Counted from the stretch's first letter, positions 52,575 to 63,839 are shown. The stretch is DNA of 64,000 nucleotides from Schistosoma haematobium (GCF_000699445.3 NC_067200.1:6526950-6590949), one strand, 5' to 3'. The notes: generated from the sequence alone by a model not told the origin. Program-made: numbers and translations.

Positions 52575-52617
52575 TCCAGCTGAAGAGTCCCAAATAGGAC
52601 GAAACGCGCGTCCTGGA
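52575..52617 (+). ncRNA. SMalpha hammerhead ribozyme, plus copy
   Basis: TCCAG and CTGGA form stem I. The core CTGAAGA fits CUGANGA, stem II is GTCC/GGAC with loop CAAATA, followed by GAAA and cleavage triplet GTC (after C52612). It matches the published schistosome hammerhead layout as I recall it, apart from the free N7 position. Confidence 0.85.
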
Positions 52618-52799
52618 TTTCACTGCTAGCCACTATCCATCTTTGCTTATAAAAGCTTGTGGATTAAGGCAATATCGAGGCATACGCACAGTATGTACAT
52701 ATGCCAATAACAGACTGATCAATTGCAGTCTTAAACCTTAATGGGAAGATACAAGCCAAACAATACCATGTAAAGTTATCTACTATGTATCAATTATGA

Positions 52800-53145
52800 T
52801 ATTAACACAAAGGTGATAATCATATAACTGTGATAATAGGTAAAGAATAATTGAAAACTATAATATAGTGAACATCCTTAACACTTTTAGAAAATATTTA
52901 TCAGTATACTCCAGTAATTCTGTAATTGTCTTCCAGTTGATCCACTTAGCTGATAAATTAATTCTCTATAGTTTTCTTTTTTTAAAAATCAATTATACAA
53001 ATATCTCCATGAAATAAACAAATTCAATGTATCAATTACAGAAATTTAAAATAGATTGAATTAGAAAGGAATTACCACTGATTAACGATTGAACGTGTTA
53101 TGGATTGTATTCAGAATACTTCTAAAGTGTTTCAAAGTACGAAAT
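52800..53145. other. No recognised feature
   Basis: AT-rich spacer between the SMalpha pair and family D copy 2. Nothing recognised. Confidence 0.45.
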
Positions 53146-53170
53146 AACTATCAAATATTGTATCATAGTT

Positions 53171-53452
53171 ATATAATAAAATATACCCTTGTAGGCCAGG
53201 GTAATTTTACACTGCTTTTCAGGAGAACCAGATATCATTCAGACTTTCACGTAACAACCCAAAAAGTGCAGCTCAATCCCGTTTAAAAGGAGAGCCAGAC
53301 ACCACCCAGGCTTACATTTTATAACCCGAGCAGTACAGCTCAATCCCGCTTGACAGGAGAACCAGACACCGTATAAGCTTTATCGCTATAATCTGAATAG
53401 TACAGCTCAATCCTGTGGCGCAACCACATTGATACCAAGCACTCTGGTGGAC
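53171..53452 (-). mobile_element. Family D element with 19-bp TSD
   Basis: CAAATATTGTATCATAGTT flanks the element (53152-53170 and 53453-53471). Inside, GTrCAGCTCAATCC occurs at 53266, 53333 and 53400 with exact 67-base spacing. The A/T-rich end lies at 53171, suggesting minus-strand orientation. The TSD length points to LINE-type insertion. A 65-codon open frame (53089-53286) crossing its border is not gene-like. Confidence 0.8.
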
Positions 53453-53474
53453 CAAATATTGTATCATAGTTTAC

Positions 53475-54300
53475 AAATAACTTCTCAACCGAATTCAGTT
53501 AGGGAGAAAAGTTATCATTGTACTTCTACTGGTAATAAATTTTTTATTCAATCGATAATTGTGTGCGATAAAGATATGAGCAACAATGTATCCAGCACAT
53601 TTGTTCACTTTACCATTTATTGATTGAGTGAATGAGTGTTACATAATGGAATGTACTATTCATGACAGATTTTATTTCAAGTGTTTGGAATTATCCTTAC
53701 TTGATTGTTATGAATATATCAGTATTGCCGAACCAACCCAACTCAACTCAACATACTGGATTAAAAGAAAAAACACAACACAAATGTGATAAGAGTTAAG
53801 ACTTGAAATTAAATCTGTAATATTGACTATACTATATGTTGTTTTACTCGTTCACTAAATGACCGGAAGAGTTGGACATCACCTTGACCAATATATAAAC
53901 AGATATTTTATCGAATCAATGGAGTAGAAAACATACTCAATTTAAAAGTAAACATTTATCATCGAAAAAGATTAGGTTTCACTTCACTACACATGGTTCC
54001 TAAAATAATGCTAATTATTTTAATATTTCTAATTTCTTTCTTTCTTATTGAATAAAACAGATTTAATCTTTGTAATATATAAAAAAATTACTACTCATAA
54101 GTAGATTACAATAATATAATACGAACAATAACGGGGTAAATTTGCATGCATATTAGCATACGATTCTCTTTAAACCTAGCATACACCAATAGCATCATGA
54201 ACAGTCCCATCGCCCTTGACAGATCAGGCAACTCGAAAGTTACGAGAAAACCATCATGGCATACGACAGGCTAGGTACCCCATAAATAAATTAGATACAT
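53475..54300. other. No recognised feature
   Basis: AT-rich, except 54150-54290, a more complex block without matches. Confidence 0.4.
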
Positions 54301-54309
54301 ACATATCTA

Positions 54310-54670
54310 CTAATTTCAATGGTTAAGATCATGAGTCAGTTGAAGATAGACCCCCATGGAAGACCTGGAAACACTGGACGGTTGTTTCGTTTGATTGTGA
54401 GACTCCTCAGCAGTGCGCATCCACGACCTCGCCCTCTGTGAGACTCGAACCCAGGACCTACTGGTTTTGCGCGCGAGCACTTACCCACTAGACCACTGAG
54501 CCGGCATCCAACGGCGAGGTCCAGGATGCGCACTGCTGAGGAGTCTCACAATCGAACGAAACAACCGTCCAGTGTTTCCAGGTTTTCCATGGTGGTCTAG
54601 CTTCAATTGACTCATGATCAGAACCATTGAAATTACTATAATATCCATAAAACCCATCTGATATTAATCA
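54310..54670. mobile_element. Inverted SINE composite with short TSD
   Basis: The antisense arm (tail, hammerhead, B and A boxes) is 54310-54515. The sense arm begins at the hammerhead (54520) and runs to the full tail (CCCATCTGATATT). ACATATCTA flanks it (54301-54309 and 54671-54679). Confidence 0.8.
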
Positions 54671-54679
54671 ACATATCTA

Positions 54680-55505
54680 TTACTTTACAAAACAGAGCAT
54701 GAAATTGATAGTTTTCTAAATTTAATAACCTTTTTTTTCTTCAATACTATGACGTATAAATAATAATGCATGAATTAGCCTTTATTCATCAATATTGGTA
54801 TTTTTATCTTGTATTTATCGATGCTGTCCACAATGTTGAAAATGGAAAGAACAGAGAGAAGTCATCCCCTCACACACACACACAACTCAACTGTCACATA
54901 TATTTGATTTCTTTTTAGTTTTATGCGTCTTTTGTATAGAAGAAAAAAATTTTGATGAGATTGGTCGGTTGTTTTTTTTACTGATCTACAACGTTAACTG
55001 AGTTACTCAAAATATTGTTATGTAATGATGACTTAAATGTTTTCTGAAATCCAATCTCTTTCAAACATCATACTACTGAAGACTTGAAAAAAGAAATCTG
55101 ACTCCATTAAATACAGTATCGATAGTGCGTTATTTCATTCACTGAATTATCATATTTACACATGTATTCATAAGCCTCTCAATCAGTTTTATCATCATTT
55201 TATTCATCTCATAAGTATTCGTTAGATTCATATTCGAGTGAAACTGCTCTTAAGTACTATATTTGTCACTGGGGTGTAATCTCAATATTTCCATGCACAG
55301 TCGGAGCTCAACTTGAAATGTATGGTAACTAGTAGATTGTTGAATAATCAATGCTAGTGGACGTTTTTAAAGAAAACAACATCACTGATTATTTCTAATG
55401 ACTGAAATAATGTTAGCATTCATTCATTTGTGTGTACTACAGTTTCATTGTGAATATATATTCTTGTATTACATAATACGAGTCTTCTAAGCTCAAAGTA
55501 TCACA
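54680..55505. other. No recognised feature
   Basis: AT-rich with a short CA run near 54877. Confidence 0.45.
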
Positions 55506-55511
55506 GTTTCT

Positions 55512-55990
55512 AGTCAGTCAGTTAGTTATAATCAACATAGAGCCTATTAGCAATGTGCGTTAGCCCAATTAGTCAAATCGTATAAAGACGAAAAGATGAA
55601 ATCAAGAAAATGAATAACAATGAAGCCTAAATAATCATAGTATTAATAAGTGGAAAAAAACAAATAGGATATGATTTAAGAAGAATGAACAGAAAGGCAT
55701 TATGAAGGAATACTGAAATTCAGGACCTAAGTAAAGGTGAAGTATCAATGCATATGCACTATTATGACTGGTTTTAGGTTACATTATTCAAAGTCCACAT
55801 TTACCATGCAAACCGTAGCCACATGGTCTGCATCAACCAATACGGGTCAAACCAACGACCAATGAACTGATAGACGGATGTCACGTTTTAGTTTTCTCAA
55901 CCTTAGCTTCACTTCAGATAGCATGACCACTCAACGTCGGCAGTGTTTGGACGTAGGTCGTACGTATTCTAAATACATCAGTTGATGAAG
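55512..55990 (-). pseudogene. CR1-like LINE relic, minus
   Basis: AGTCAGTCAGTTAGTTATAA and the sequence after it resemble the CR1-like 3' terminus. The upstream part (55840-55990) is only faintly similar. No frame remains. Confidence 0.4.
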
Positions 55991-56171
55991 ATTCACTACC
56001 TGACTTGGCTTCATTTCCTAGAATCTTATGTCTACCTACAGGATATTAATCCGCTATTCTAAATGTTTCTGTATTCAGACTAATAGGTTTCTAAATGACT
56101 GCTTATTTTTAAATTACAGTAACAGTTAATATAATTTGTATTCATGATATTTAGGTTCTAAGGATTATCAG

Positions 56172-56510
56172 AATAGGGATTTGTGAAGATTGTAGTAATT
56201 TTAATAGTTAAATACATGAGTCGGTGTTAGCGAGATCACCATTAAAAAACTGGAAGCACTGGACAAGCATTTCGTTCTAGTATGGGACTCCTCTGCAATG
56301 CGCATCCAAGACCCTGCACCCGGGACTTGAACATAGAGCCTTCACTCTCATTGTATGCCAGTCTCAGTGGTCTAGAGGTTAAGCGTTCGCGCGCGGGACT
56401 GATTATCTTGGGTTTGAGTCTCGTGTATGGCGTCGCTGATGTGCGCTGATGAAAAGTTCCATACCAGGACGAAACGGCCGTCTAGTTCTGAGGTTTGTTT
56501 TCACCAATAA
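56172..56510. mobile_element. Inverted SINE composite, degraded
   Basis: Antisense tail, hammerhead and partial tRNA region (56172-56345), then sense A box GTCTCAGTGGTCTAGAGG, worn B box and hammerhead relic (GCTGATGAAAAGTTCC, GGACGAAACGG). Confidence 0.65.
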
Positions 56511-56514
56511 TGTG

Positions 56515-57105
56515 ATATTGAATTTATTTAACAAAGCATAGCCTATTAAATACTTCTGTGAAATGGACGTCAGTTAGATAACTTTTATGGTAACTGCAAC
56601 TGACTAAAACTCTGTTACTCTACTATCTTTACACGGTCAATGAATAAGGCTTATTTCAAGTTAACTCAGACTTCTCATTAGAATACAAAATGATCTGTGA
56701 TCATAGATACTTCATGATTTTTGATTAATGAAACATAAATTCGATAAGTAAAATATAAGAAGATTGAAATGTACACAGTTAGAACATTGATATTTGAGAT
56801 GGTGATATTTACTATTGAATTACACTAAAATATAAAGAATACTACTATAAATCTTAGTGATCAATGAAATTTATACTTGAACAAAAATGATTTAACATTT
56901 CCATCATCTTAGTAGGCTATGATGGATGACATTCTCTACACTTTGTCTTTTACTGTTGTTTATTGTTTTTCATGTTACTGTCGTTTCAGTGTACAATAAT
57001 TGTATTTGTGTAACACCTTCCATGTCAACATTTAGTTTTAAAACAGTTAAACTCATTATTTAATGATTAATTACCAGTATTTTCTGTGTTTACAGTTAGA
57101 AAGAT
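56515..57105. other. No recognised feature
   Basis: AT-rich spacer between two SINE composites. Nothing recognised. Confidence 0.45.
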
Positions 57106-57119
57106 AATAATAAAATAAT

Positions 57120-57523
57120 ATCAGATGGGTTTCGTGGATATAGTAGTAATTTCAATGGTTAAGATCATGAGTCAGTTGAAGCTTCACGAGGTATATCCTG
57201 GAGTTCTAGTGAGAAGTAGTGACCAGTGGAGTTCAACCAGATCTGTTGTGAGATATCAACTCACTGAAGACGATGATGGATGTATCGCTCAATTTCGTGG
57301 ATTAGTTGAAGTTAGACATTAACACCGTTGGATGCCAGCTCGGTGGTCTAGTGGTTTAGTGCTCGTGCGCGAAACCAGTAGGTCCTGGGTTCGAATCTCG
57401 CAGGGGGCGAGGTCGTGGATGCGCACCGCTGAGGGGTAACGCAATGGGACGGAACGGCTGTCCAGTGCTTTGAGGTTTTCCATGGTGGTCTAGCTTCAAC
57501 TGACTCATGATCTTAACCACTGA
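57120..57523. mobile_element. SINE composite: short antisense tail plus long sense copy, with TSD
   Basis: Only about 65 bases of antisense tail (57120-57183) precede a sense SINE with full head (CCTGGAGTTCTAGTGAGAAG), A box, B box GGGTTCGAATCTC, a hammerhead relic (CGCTGAGGGGTAACGC) and a cut tail. AATAAAATAAT flanks it (57109-57119 and 57524-57534). Confidence 0.75.
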
Positions 57524-57552
57524 AATAAAATAATGATTGGAATTGATGTAAA

Positions 57553-57930
57553 TATAAGTGATTCCAATGGTTGAAATCATGAGTCAATTGAAGGTAGATA
57601 ACCACAGAAAACCCCGAAGCACTAGACGGCCACTTCGTCCTACTGTGGAACTCCTCAGCAGTGCGCAACCACGATCCTGCCCCTCCCGCGAGGTTCGAAC
57701 CCAGAACATGCCAGTTTCGAGCGCGAACGCTTAACATCTAGACTACTTAGCCGGTATCCAACTGTGTTAATGTCTTACTTCACCTAATCCACGAAATTGA
57801 GCGATACATTCACAAAAGGATGAAACGGCCGTCCAGTTCTAGGTTTTCCATAGTGTTTCAGCTTCAACTGACTTATAATCTCAACTATTAAGATTACTAT
57901 AATATCCACAAAACCCCTTTAGAAATTATT
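57553..57930. mobile_element. Inverted SINE composite
   Basis: Antisense SINE (57553-57810) joined to a short sense piece starting in stem III of the hammerhead (ATGAAACGGCCGTCC), with complete tail and an ATT trinucleotide run. The antisense core has lost GAAA (CGAAGTGG). Confidence 0.7.
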
Positions 57931-57956
57931 ATTATTATTATTATCAATTTTGTAAT

Positions 57957-58074
57957 ATGATAGTGGATGCGCACTGCTGAGGAGTCCCATACTAGGACGA
58001 AACGGCCGTCCAGTGCTTCCAGGTTTTCAATGGTGGTCTAGCTTCAACTGACTCATGATTTCAATCTGTGAAAT
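57957..58074 (+). mobile_element. Minimal SINE beginning at the hammerhead
   Basis: This starts at GTGGATGCGCACTG, contains the intact hammerhead and ends in the tail at TCAATCTGTG. ATGATAGT occurs at both borders, a likely short TSD. It has no tRNA-like promoter. Confidence 0.6.
57971..58016 (+). ncRNA. Hammerhead ribozyme motif, third intact copy
   Basis: It has the same paired and core bases as the motif at 23705-23750: GCACTG | CTGAGGA | GTCCCATACTAGGAC | GAAA | ACGGCCGTC | CAGTGC. Confidence 0.7.
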
Positions 58075-58377
58075 GATAGTTAAATGTTTGATTAGCAGTT
58101 TATTTATTCTACAATAAATCGATATTTTTTTTCTTATGAAAAAAAAATAATTAGCTATTTCATTCTATTTAACCAATTTACATTAATAAATATACATGAA
58201 CTCAATACAAGATAATAATTACAATTAAAAATAATAGTAATAATAATAAAGATAACACTGAGAACCATAACTGTTGTTTATATTCATATGTTTGATTTCC
58301 TTTCTCTGAAAAAAAAAGTTAATTAAATGAAGATTTCAATGAATATCTTTATAATTTAATGGAATTTAAAAGGTGAA

Positions 58378-58592
58378 CGCCGTGAACAGTGGAGATAATC
58401 CATGTCGGGTACAGACAGATATCTACCTTAGTATAATGGAAGATGGTCGCGCAATTTCATGGATTGGTTGATGTAAGACACTAACACCATTGAATGCCGG
58501 CTCAATGGTCTGGTAGGTTAAGCGTTCGCGCACGAGACTGAAGGCCATGGGTTTGAATCCCACGAGCTGGATCGTGGATGCGCACTACTGTA
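58378..58592 (+). mobile_element. SINE truncated inside the hammerhead
   Basis: Head (GTCGGGTACAGACAGATATC), A-box region GGCTCAATGGTCTGG, B box GGGTTTGAATCCC, then it stops at GCGCACTACTG, just before the ribozyme core. The next sequence is an RTE-like fragment. Confidence 0.65.
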
Positions 58593-58604
58593 GTCAGACA
58601 TAAA

Positions 58605-59970
58605 AGTAAATACAAACATGTTTCACATTCTATTCAGGAAGATTTGGAAGGAAAAAAAGGTACCAGCAGAGTGGAAGGGAGGATATCTCATCAAGATGCC
58701 AAAGAGTATCACACTACTATCGGTGCCCGGAGTTTTTAATGGAATGTTGCTGAACCGGACGAATGATTCAGAAGACGTCCAGCTTCGAGATTAGCAGGCT
58801 GGATTCCGTAAGAATCGGTCGTGCATAGACCAACTCGCGACATTACGGATCATTGTTGAACTATTATTTGAATGGAACTCGTCATTATATCAACTTCCTT
58901 GAATAGGATAAAGCACTTGGTAGTGTGGATAGGAAAATATTATGGAGACTTCTTCGACATTATGGTGTACTTAGAAGATTTTCAACATCATCCGGAATTC
59001 ATAAAACGGATAACGGTGCAAAGTGGTACATGGGGAACAGCTGACAAATGCATTCCAGACAAAACTGCTCACTCTCTCCTGTTCTCTTGTTTCCGTTGGT
59101 CAACTGGATTATGAAGTTCTCCACATCTAAGAGGAAGAATCAAATATAATGGGCATCATGCATGCAACTAGACGATTTGGACCTCACCGATTATCAAGGT
59201 CTTCTACCCTAGACAGATACAAAGATACAGGTCAAGAAAGCTAGCGTAGCAGCAGCCTCTACGTCAGTATGCCTCAACAAACAATATGAAAAAACTAAGA
59301 TCCTGAAATACAACACAGAGAACACCAACCCAGTCATACTTGATGGAGAAGCCCTGGAAGATGTGGAATCTTCCAAGTACTTAGACAGCATCTTCGAAGA
59401 ACAATGAAGATCTGATGCTTAAGTAAAGGTAAGGATTGACAAAGAAAGAACAGCATTCATATGGTCAAACAACATATGGAACTCAAAACAACATTCAACC
59501 AATATCAATGTCACAATCTCCAATACGAATATCAAGACAGTTTTACTGTACGGAGCGGAAACTTCAACAACTACCACAATCATCATCAAAATGGTACAAA
59601 TATGAATAAATAATTGTCTACACAACATACTCAATATGCGTTGGTCAGATACCATCAGCAACAGCCTACTGTGGGAGAGGACAAATCACGTCCTATTTGA
59701 AGAGGAAATTAGGAAAAGATATTGGAAGTGGATAGGACACACAATACGGGAATCACCAAACTGTATCACGAGACAAGCTCCAACTTGGAATTCTGAATAG
59801 AACCGGAAAGGTGGAAGACCAAATAACACACTGTGTCGGGATTTGGAAGCAGGCATGAAAATGTTGAGTAGCAACTGGAAAGAATTGCATAGAACAGAGT
59901 TAGATAGAGAATGCTGGTGAGCGGTCTATACTCCTCCGCGAGGGGTAACAGGTGTAAGGATCTGAGTAGA
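58605..59970 (+). pseudogene. RTE-like LINE, RT domain to 3' end, decayed
   Basis: Recognisable pieces in order are PAEWKGGYLIKMPK, QAGFRKNRSC with DQLATLRIIVE (RT core), TQCK-like and DLDL segments, then [44 protein letters not shown] and LHRTELDREC. Many stops and frameshifts, and parts of the RT palm are deleted. The longest stretch of this LINE in the window. Confidence 0.8.
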
Positions 59971-59984
59971 GTAATAGGTAAACA

Positions 59985-60240
59985 TGCCAAATTAGTTAAT
60001 GAAGCAGTGAATGTTTATCGATTAATGCGAATGTGATATGTATAACATTTATTTTACTACTGCCTACCTCGATGCATGATACTTGCTGGTAAAGGAATAA
60101 TTTGGAGCGAAGCAGTCAAACCATGATATGGCATAAACTGTTAAAGTCATTAAAAGTTTAAGTGAGCTGTGCAAGTAGGTATCTGATTGATATCTACGTA
60201 ATCAACGTAACTAATAGTTGAAGACATAATATGATATACT
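59985..60240 (+). pseudogene. CR1-like LINE relic
   Basis: AAATTAGTTAATGAAGCAGTGA...CGATTAATGCGAATG follows the order of 6430-6640 (VDEVVNLHRLRWLG...) with heavy decay. Confidence 0.5.
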
Positions 60241-60344
60241 CGTATAAGACAACAATGACAATGATGCATTCACTTTTCCACCCTTAAAAATTTTCACCTT
60301 TAGAAGTAATTTATACTTTTAATTCCAAAAAATCGTTTTTTCTT

Positions 60345-60720
60345 CTCGAATCATATTCCACTGCTCGCCACCATTCATCTCTGCTTAAAATGATTAAGAG
60401 TTGAATCATTATCGTGGTAATCCTCACAAGATGTATATATGCCAATAAGAAGCTGATCAATTGCAGTCCTAAACATTAATGGAAAGATCCAAAGAATCCA
60501 ATACAAAATGAATTCAAACTTCATCCTAATACACAAGCTAATGACTTTCTGGAGCCAGTAGCTAAATGAATAACATAATGGTATTTAAAATAAACGGTAC
60601 TAGGTTCGAGTCTCAGATTGAAAGCTAACTCTTCGTTACACGTACATCAGGCTGACGGATTCCGAATAGGACAAAACGTATATCCACTGTCAGCGATCAT
60701 CCATCTCTACCTATACTATT
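60345..60720 (+). mobile_element. SMalpha-type SINE pieces, tandem
   Basis: An SMalpha tail (60365-60510: CATCTCTGCTTAAAATG...TATATGCCAATAAGAAGC) is followed by an SMalpha head with A box, B box AGGTTCGAGTCTC and a degenerate hammerhead (CTGACGGATTCCGAATAGGA, CAAAACG). Confidence 0.65.
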
Positions 60721-60724
60721 AATA

Positions 60725-61085
60725 CTATTACTATTTCTATTGTCTTGATGAATTCATCTCTCTATGCTGATCTATTATAACATTTTGAACTGATAGACAT
60801 ATGTACCTAATTCTACATTGTTGATACACACATACATATATATATCACTTTTGGTCAATTTAACTTATTTTTTATTTATTTAGACAAGAGAATAAAAAAC
60901 AAAAAGAAAATTGCGATAGGAAGAAATAAATTTTGATAAAAAAAATTAAAACAAAAAGAAATAAACAATTAAATATAAATTATTCAATGTTTAAATATTC
61001 CACATGATTGAATTTTTACAAACATTGTGCATCATTTAAAAAATATTGAACAATGAATAATCTCTATCATGAACTGGTTGATTAG
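60725..61085. other. AT-rich spacer with CR1-like terminus trace
   Basis: 60795-60830 resembles the CR1-like 3' end (ATGTACCTAATTCTACATTG). Otherwise nothing. Confidence 0.35.
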
Positions 61086-61554
<469 letters not shown>

Positions 61555-61707
61555 GAATTTAATGATTTTGTTTTAATCAGACATATAAATTGATAACTGA
61601 GTTATTTAATTCGTTGGAAACAAATTGTTTTTTTATACGAATATTCGTCAAGATTAGAACAAATAGTTTGATAGAAATTAGGCGCCGAGTAAATAGAAGT
61701 CATTATA

Positions 61708-62049
61708 TGTGAAAATTCTATTTAAGATAATCTCAGCGATTGAAATTTAAAATAATTCCAATGTTTCGTCCAGCTTACTTATCTGGACATCTTCAGGGTA
61801 ATAATCAAAATCAAAATGATCAAAGAAATATATAGTTTTTTAACAATCATTTTATCCTATTTTACAAAAAATCAACATCCAAAATTGATTGGTTTAACAC
61901 AGTATAAACCTGATTGTTAAAAAGCTATATACTTCTTTGATGATTTTGATTATTACCCTGAAGAAGTCCAGATAAGTTACATGGACGAAACGTTGGAGTG
62001 ATTTTAAATTTCGATCGCTGAGATTATTTCAACTATAATTTTCACACAT
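61708..62049. repeat. Foldback element with hammerhead-like cores in both arms
   Basis: The left arm (61708-61855) and right arm (61910-62049) are inverted copies around a loop of about 55 bases. Each arm, read outward from the loop, has CTGAAGA, a GTCCA/TGGAC stem, GAAAC and CGCTGAGATTAT. No coding sequence. The related single-arm element is at 8617-8847. Confidence 0.75.
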
Positions 62050-62059
62050 AAAATTGTTT

Positions 62060-62460
62060 GTTTGTTTTTTTTCAAAAAATAAAAATACCCGATTTTTATT
62101 TTATTTATAAATTGATTCCATTATTTTTTTTGTAAAAAATGATACCCCCTCACACACATACACACACACGCACGCGTACACGCCTACATATACATACATG
62201 CATGCATCGTATATTTTGATTATCGTAGTTACTAAAAAACCCCAAAAAACAGAAGAATAATGGTCAGATTAGAAGTTCTGTTTTTTCCTCTTTTGTTAAA
62301 ATCATGATTAACATTATATTTGAGATAAAATGTAAAAATTGTTTTGAACATTATTGAAAAATATTGAGCAGATACACGTATACAACATATATAGATATAC
62401 ATGGATAGATACCCAATTTATTGTCATATGATTGAATTCATAGAACATATTTCTGTCAAT
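62060..62460. other. AT-rich spacer with short CA-type repeat
   Basis: CACACA-type run at 62150-62180. Otherwise nothing recognised. Confidence 0.45.
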
Positions 62461-62469
62461 ATATATTGA

Positions 62470-62835
62470 TATTTCACATGCTGAAATCATGAGTCAATTG
62501 AAGCTAGACCAACATGGAAAATCTGGAAGTACCGGACGGCCGTTTCGTCCTAGTATGGGACTCCTCGGCAGTGTGCATTAACGATCCCGCACCCCGTGGG
62601 ATTCGAACCCAGGATCTACTGGTTTCGCGCGCGAGCACTTAACCATTAGACCACCGAGCTGGCATCCAACGGTGTTAGTGTCTAACTTCAACCAATCCAC
62701 GAAGTTGCGCCACCGTACACCATTGTTTTCTGTGAGTTGATATCTCACAACAGAACTGGTTGAACTACACTGGTAATGGCTTCACACTAGAACTCCAGGA
62801 GTATCTCCTGAAGTCAGTCACTAGTGAGTAGTTCA
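62470..62835 (-). mobile_element. Hammerhead SINE, full length, minus
   Basis: On the minus strand: non-tRNA head (62835-62680), A and B boxes (GGGTTCGAATCCC), hammerhead with one core change (CCGAGGA), GAAA intact, and tail to 62470. It is followed at 62838-62897 by the tail of another minus copy, so units stood in tandem. Confidence 0.8.
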
Positions 62836-62837
62836 TT

Positions 62838-62897
62838 ATTATCAGAATGGGTTTCGTGGAGATTTTTAGAAATTTCACAGGTTGAAATCATGAGTCA
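62838..62897 (-). mobile_element. SINE tail fragment
   Basis: ATCAGAATGGGTTTCGTGGA...GGTTGAAATCATGAGTC is the complete 3' tail of a second minus-strand SINE, cut at 62897. Confidence 0.65.
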
Positions 62898-62899
62898 AT

Positions 62900-63298
62900 A
62901 TATTTAAAATAAATATGTCTATTGAAAGGATTTATGATGATTAATTTTAATTGATAAATTCAATTTATCATAGATTGATCTCAGTTTTTGGTGATTGTGA
63001 AAATTAGATAGAATTGAATAGTGATTTGTTCTTAAGATTCTACTAAGTGGATTTCCATATTATAATGAAATAACTATCTATTGTTTGTTTTTTAGTTATC
63101 AATGGTTCTTAAACTAATATCAATCTGTAATGTGTATAGTAAAGAAAAGAATGAATCAGTAAATTAATAGGTAATAAAGGTTTTGTGTCTAACTTCAAAA
63201 AAAAGTTACAATACTACGTAATTATCTTACAATATCCTCAATAGGTAACAGTTTAAAATCTTACATGAATAAATTCTATTATTTACATTTCCATTGTT
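62900..63298. other. No recognised feature
   Basis: AT-rich spacer before the RTE derivative. Nothing recognised. Confidence 0.45.
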
Positions 63299-63311
63299 CT
63301 ATACGATAAGC

Positions 63312-63799
63312 CACTCCGCCTGTAACTTTTCCAGAGTTATTGCCGGTCCCAAGCCTGGGTAAAGGAGGAGGGTTGGGCATGGGGTTAGCGTCCCCATCAC
63401 GTAGAAAACTAACTCGCTAAAAAAACACTAACCAGAAAAAATTATTCAAACCATTTCAATTCTGCCCTGGGAGTTAGAAGGTCTTCATTTAGAAGAATTA
63501 TGACGCTTCATGGTGAAAGCCGAGTTCCTTCGGAAGCCACGAGGCCGATGCCCCTTCTAACAACCAGAGCAACAATTTTTATAGGCACATGGAACGTCCG
63601 AATAATGTGGGAGACCGGGAAGACCAGTCAAATAGGAACGGAAATGAGTCATATTACGTCGGGAAATAAAAGCAGATATGGAAAGGATGAATAACAACTG
63701 GAAGGAGCTCGAAAGGATTGCCCAGGACAGGGTTAGATGGCGAATGCTGGTGAGCGGCCTAAGTTCCTTCACGAGGAGTAACAGGCATAAGTAAGTAAG
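63312..63799 (+). mobile_element. Internally deleted RTE derivative with TSD
   Basis: This 488-bp insert is flanked by TATACGATAAGC (63300-63311 and 63800-63811). It starts with the RTE 5' UTR. The start of the endonuclease ORF follows (ATIFIGTWNVRIMWETGK, the first motif of APE-type endonucleases). Near 63660 it jumps to the very end of the RT ORF ([20 protein letters not shown], frame shifted). It ends in an AAGT tail. Nearly 3 kb typical of such elements is missing. Confidence 0.85.
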
Positions 63800-63839
63800 T
63801 ATACGATAAGCGTTTATCAGAAATAATTAAGGTCAAGGT

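Larger units (their letters stand above)
52464..52773. mobile_element. SMalpha-type SINE, head-to-head hammerhead pair
   Basis: An antisense SMalpha piece (52464-52545) faces a sense piece (52565-52773), each with the classical schistosome hammerhead. The sense part continues into the SMalpha tail (ATATGCCAATAACAGACTGATC). Flanks AGTAATCTATTAT (52451) and AGTTATCTACTAT (52774) look like a mutated TSD. Confidence 0.85.
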
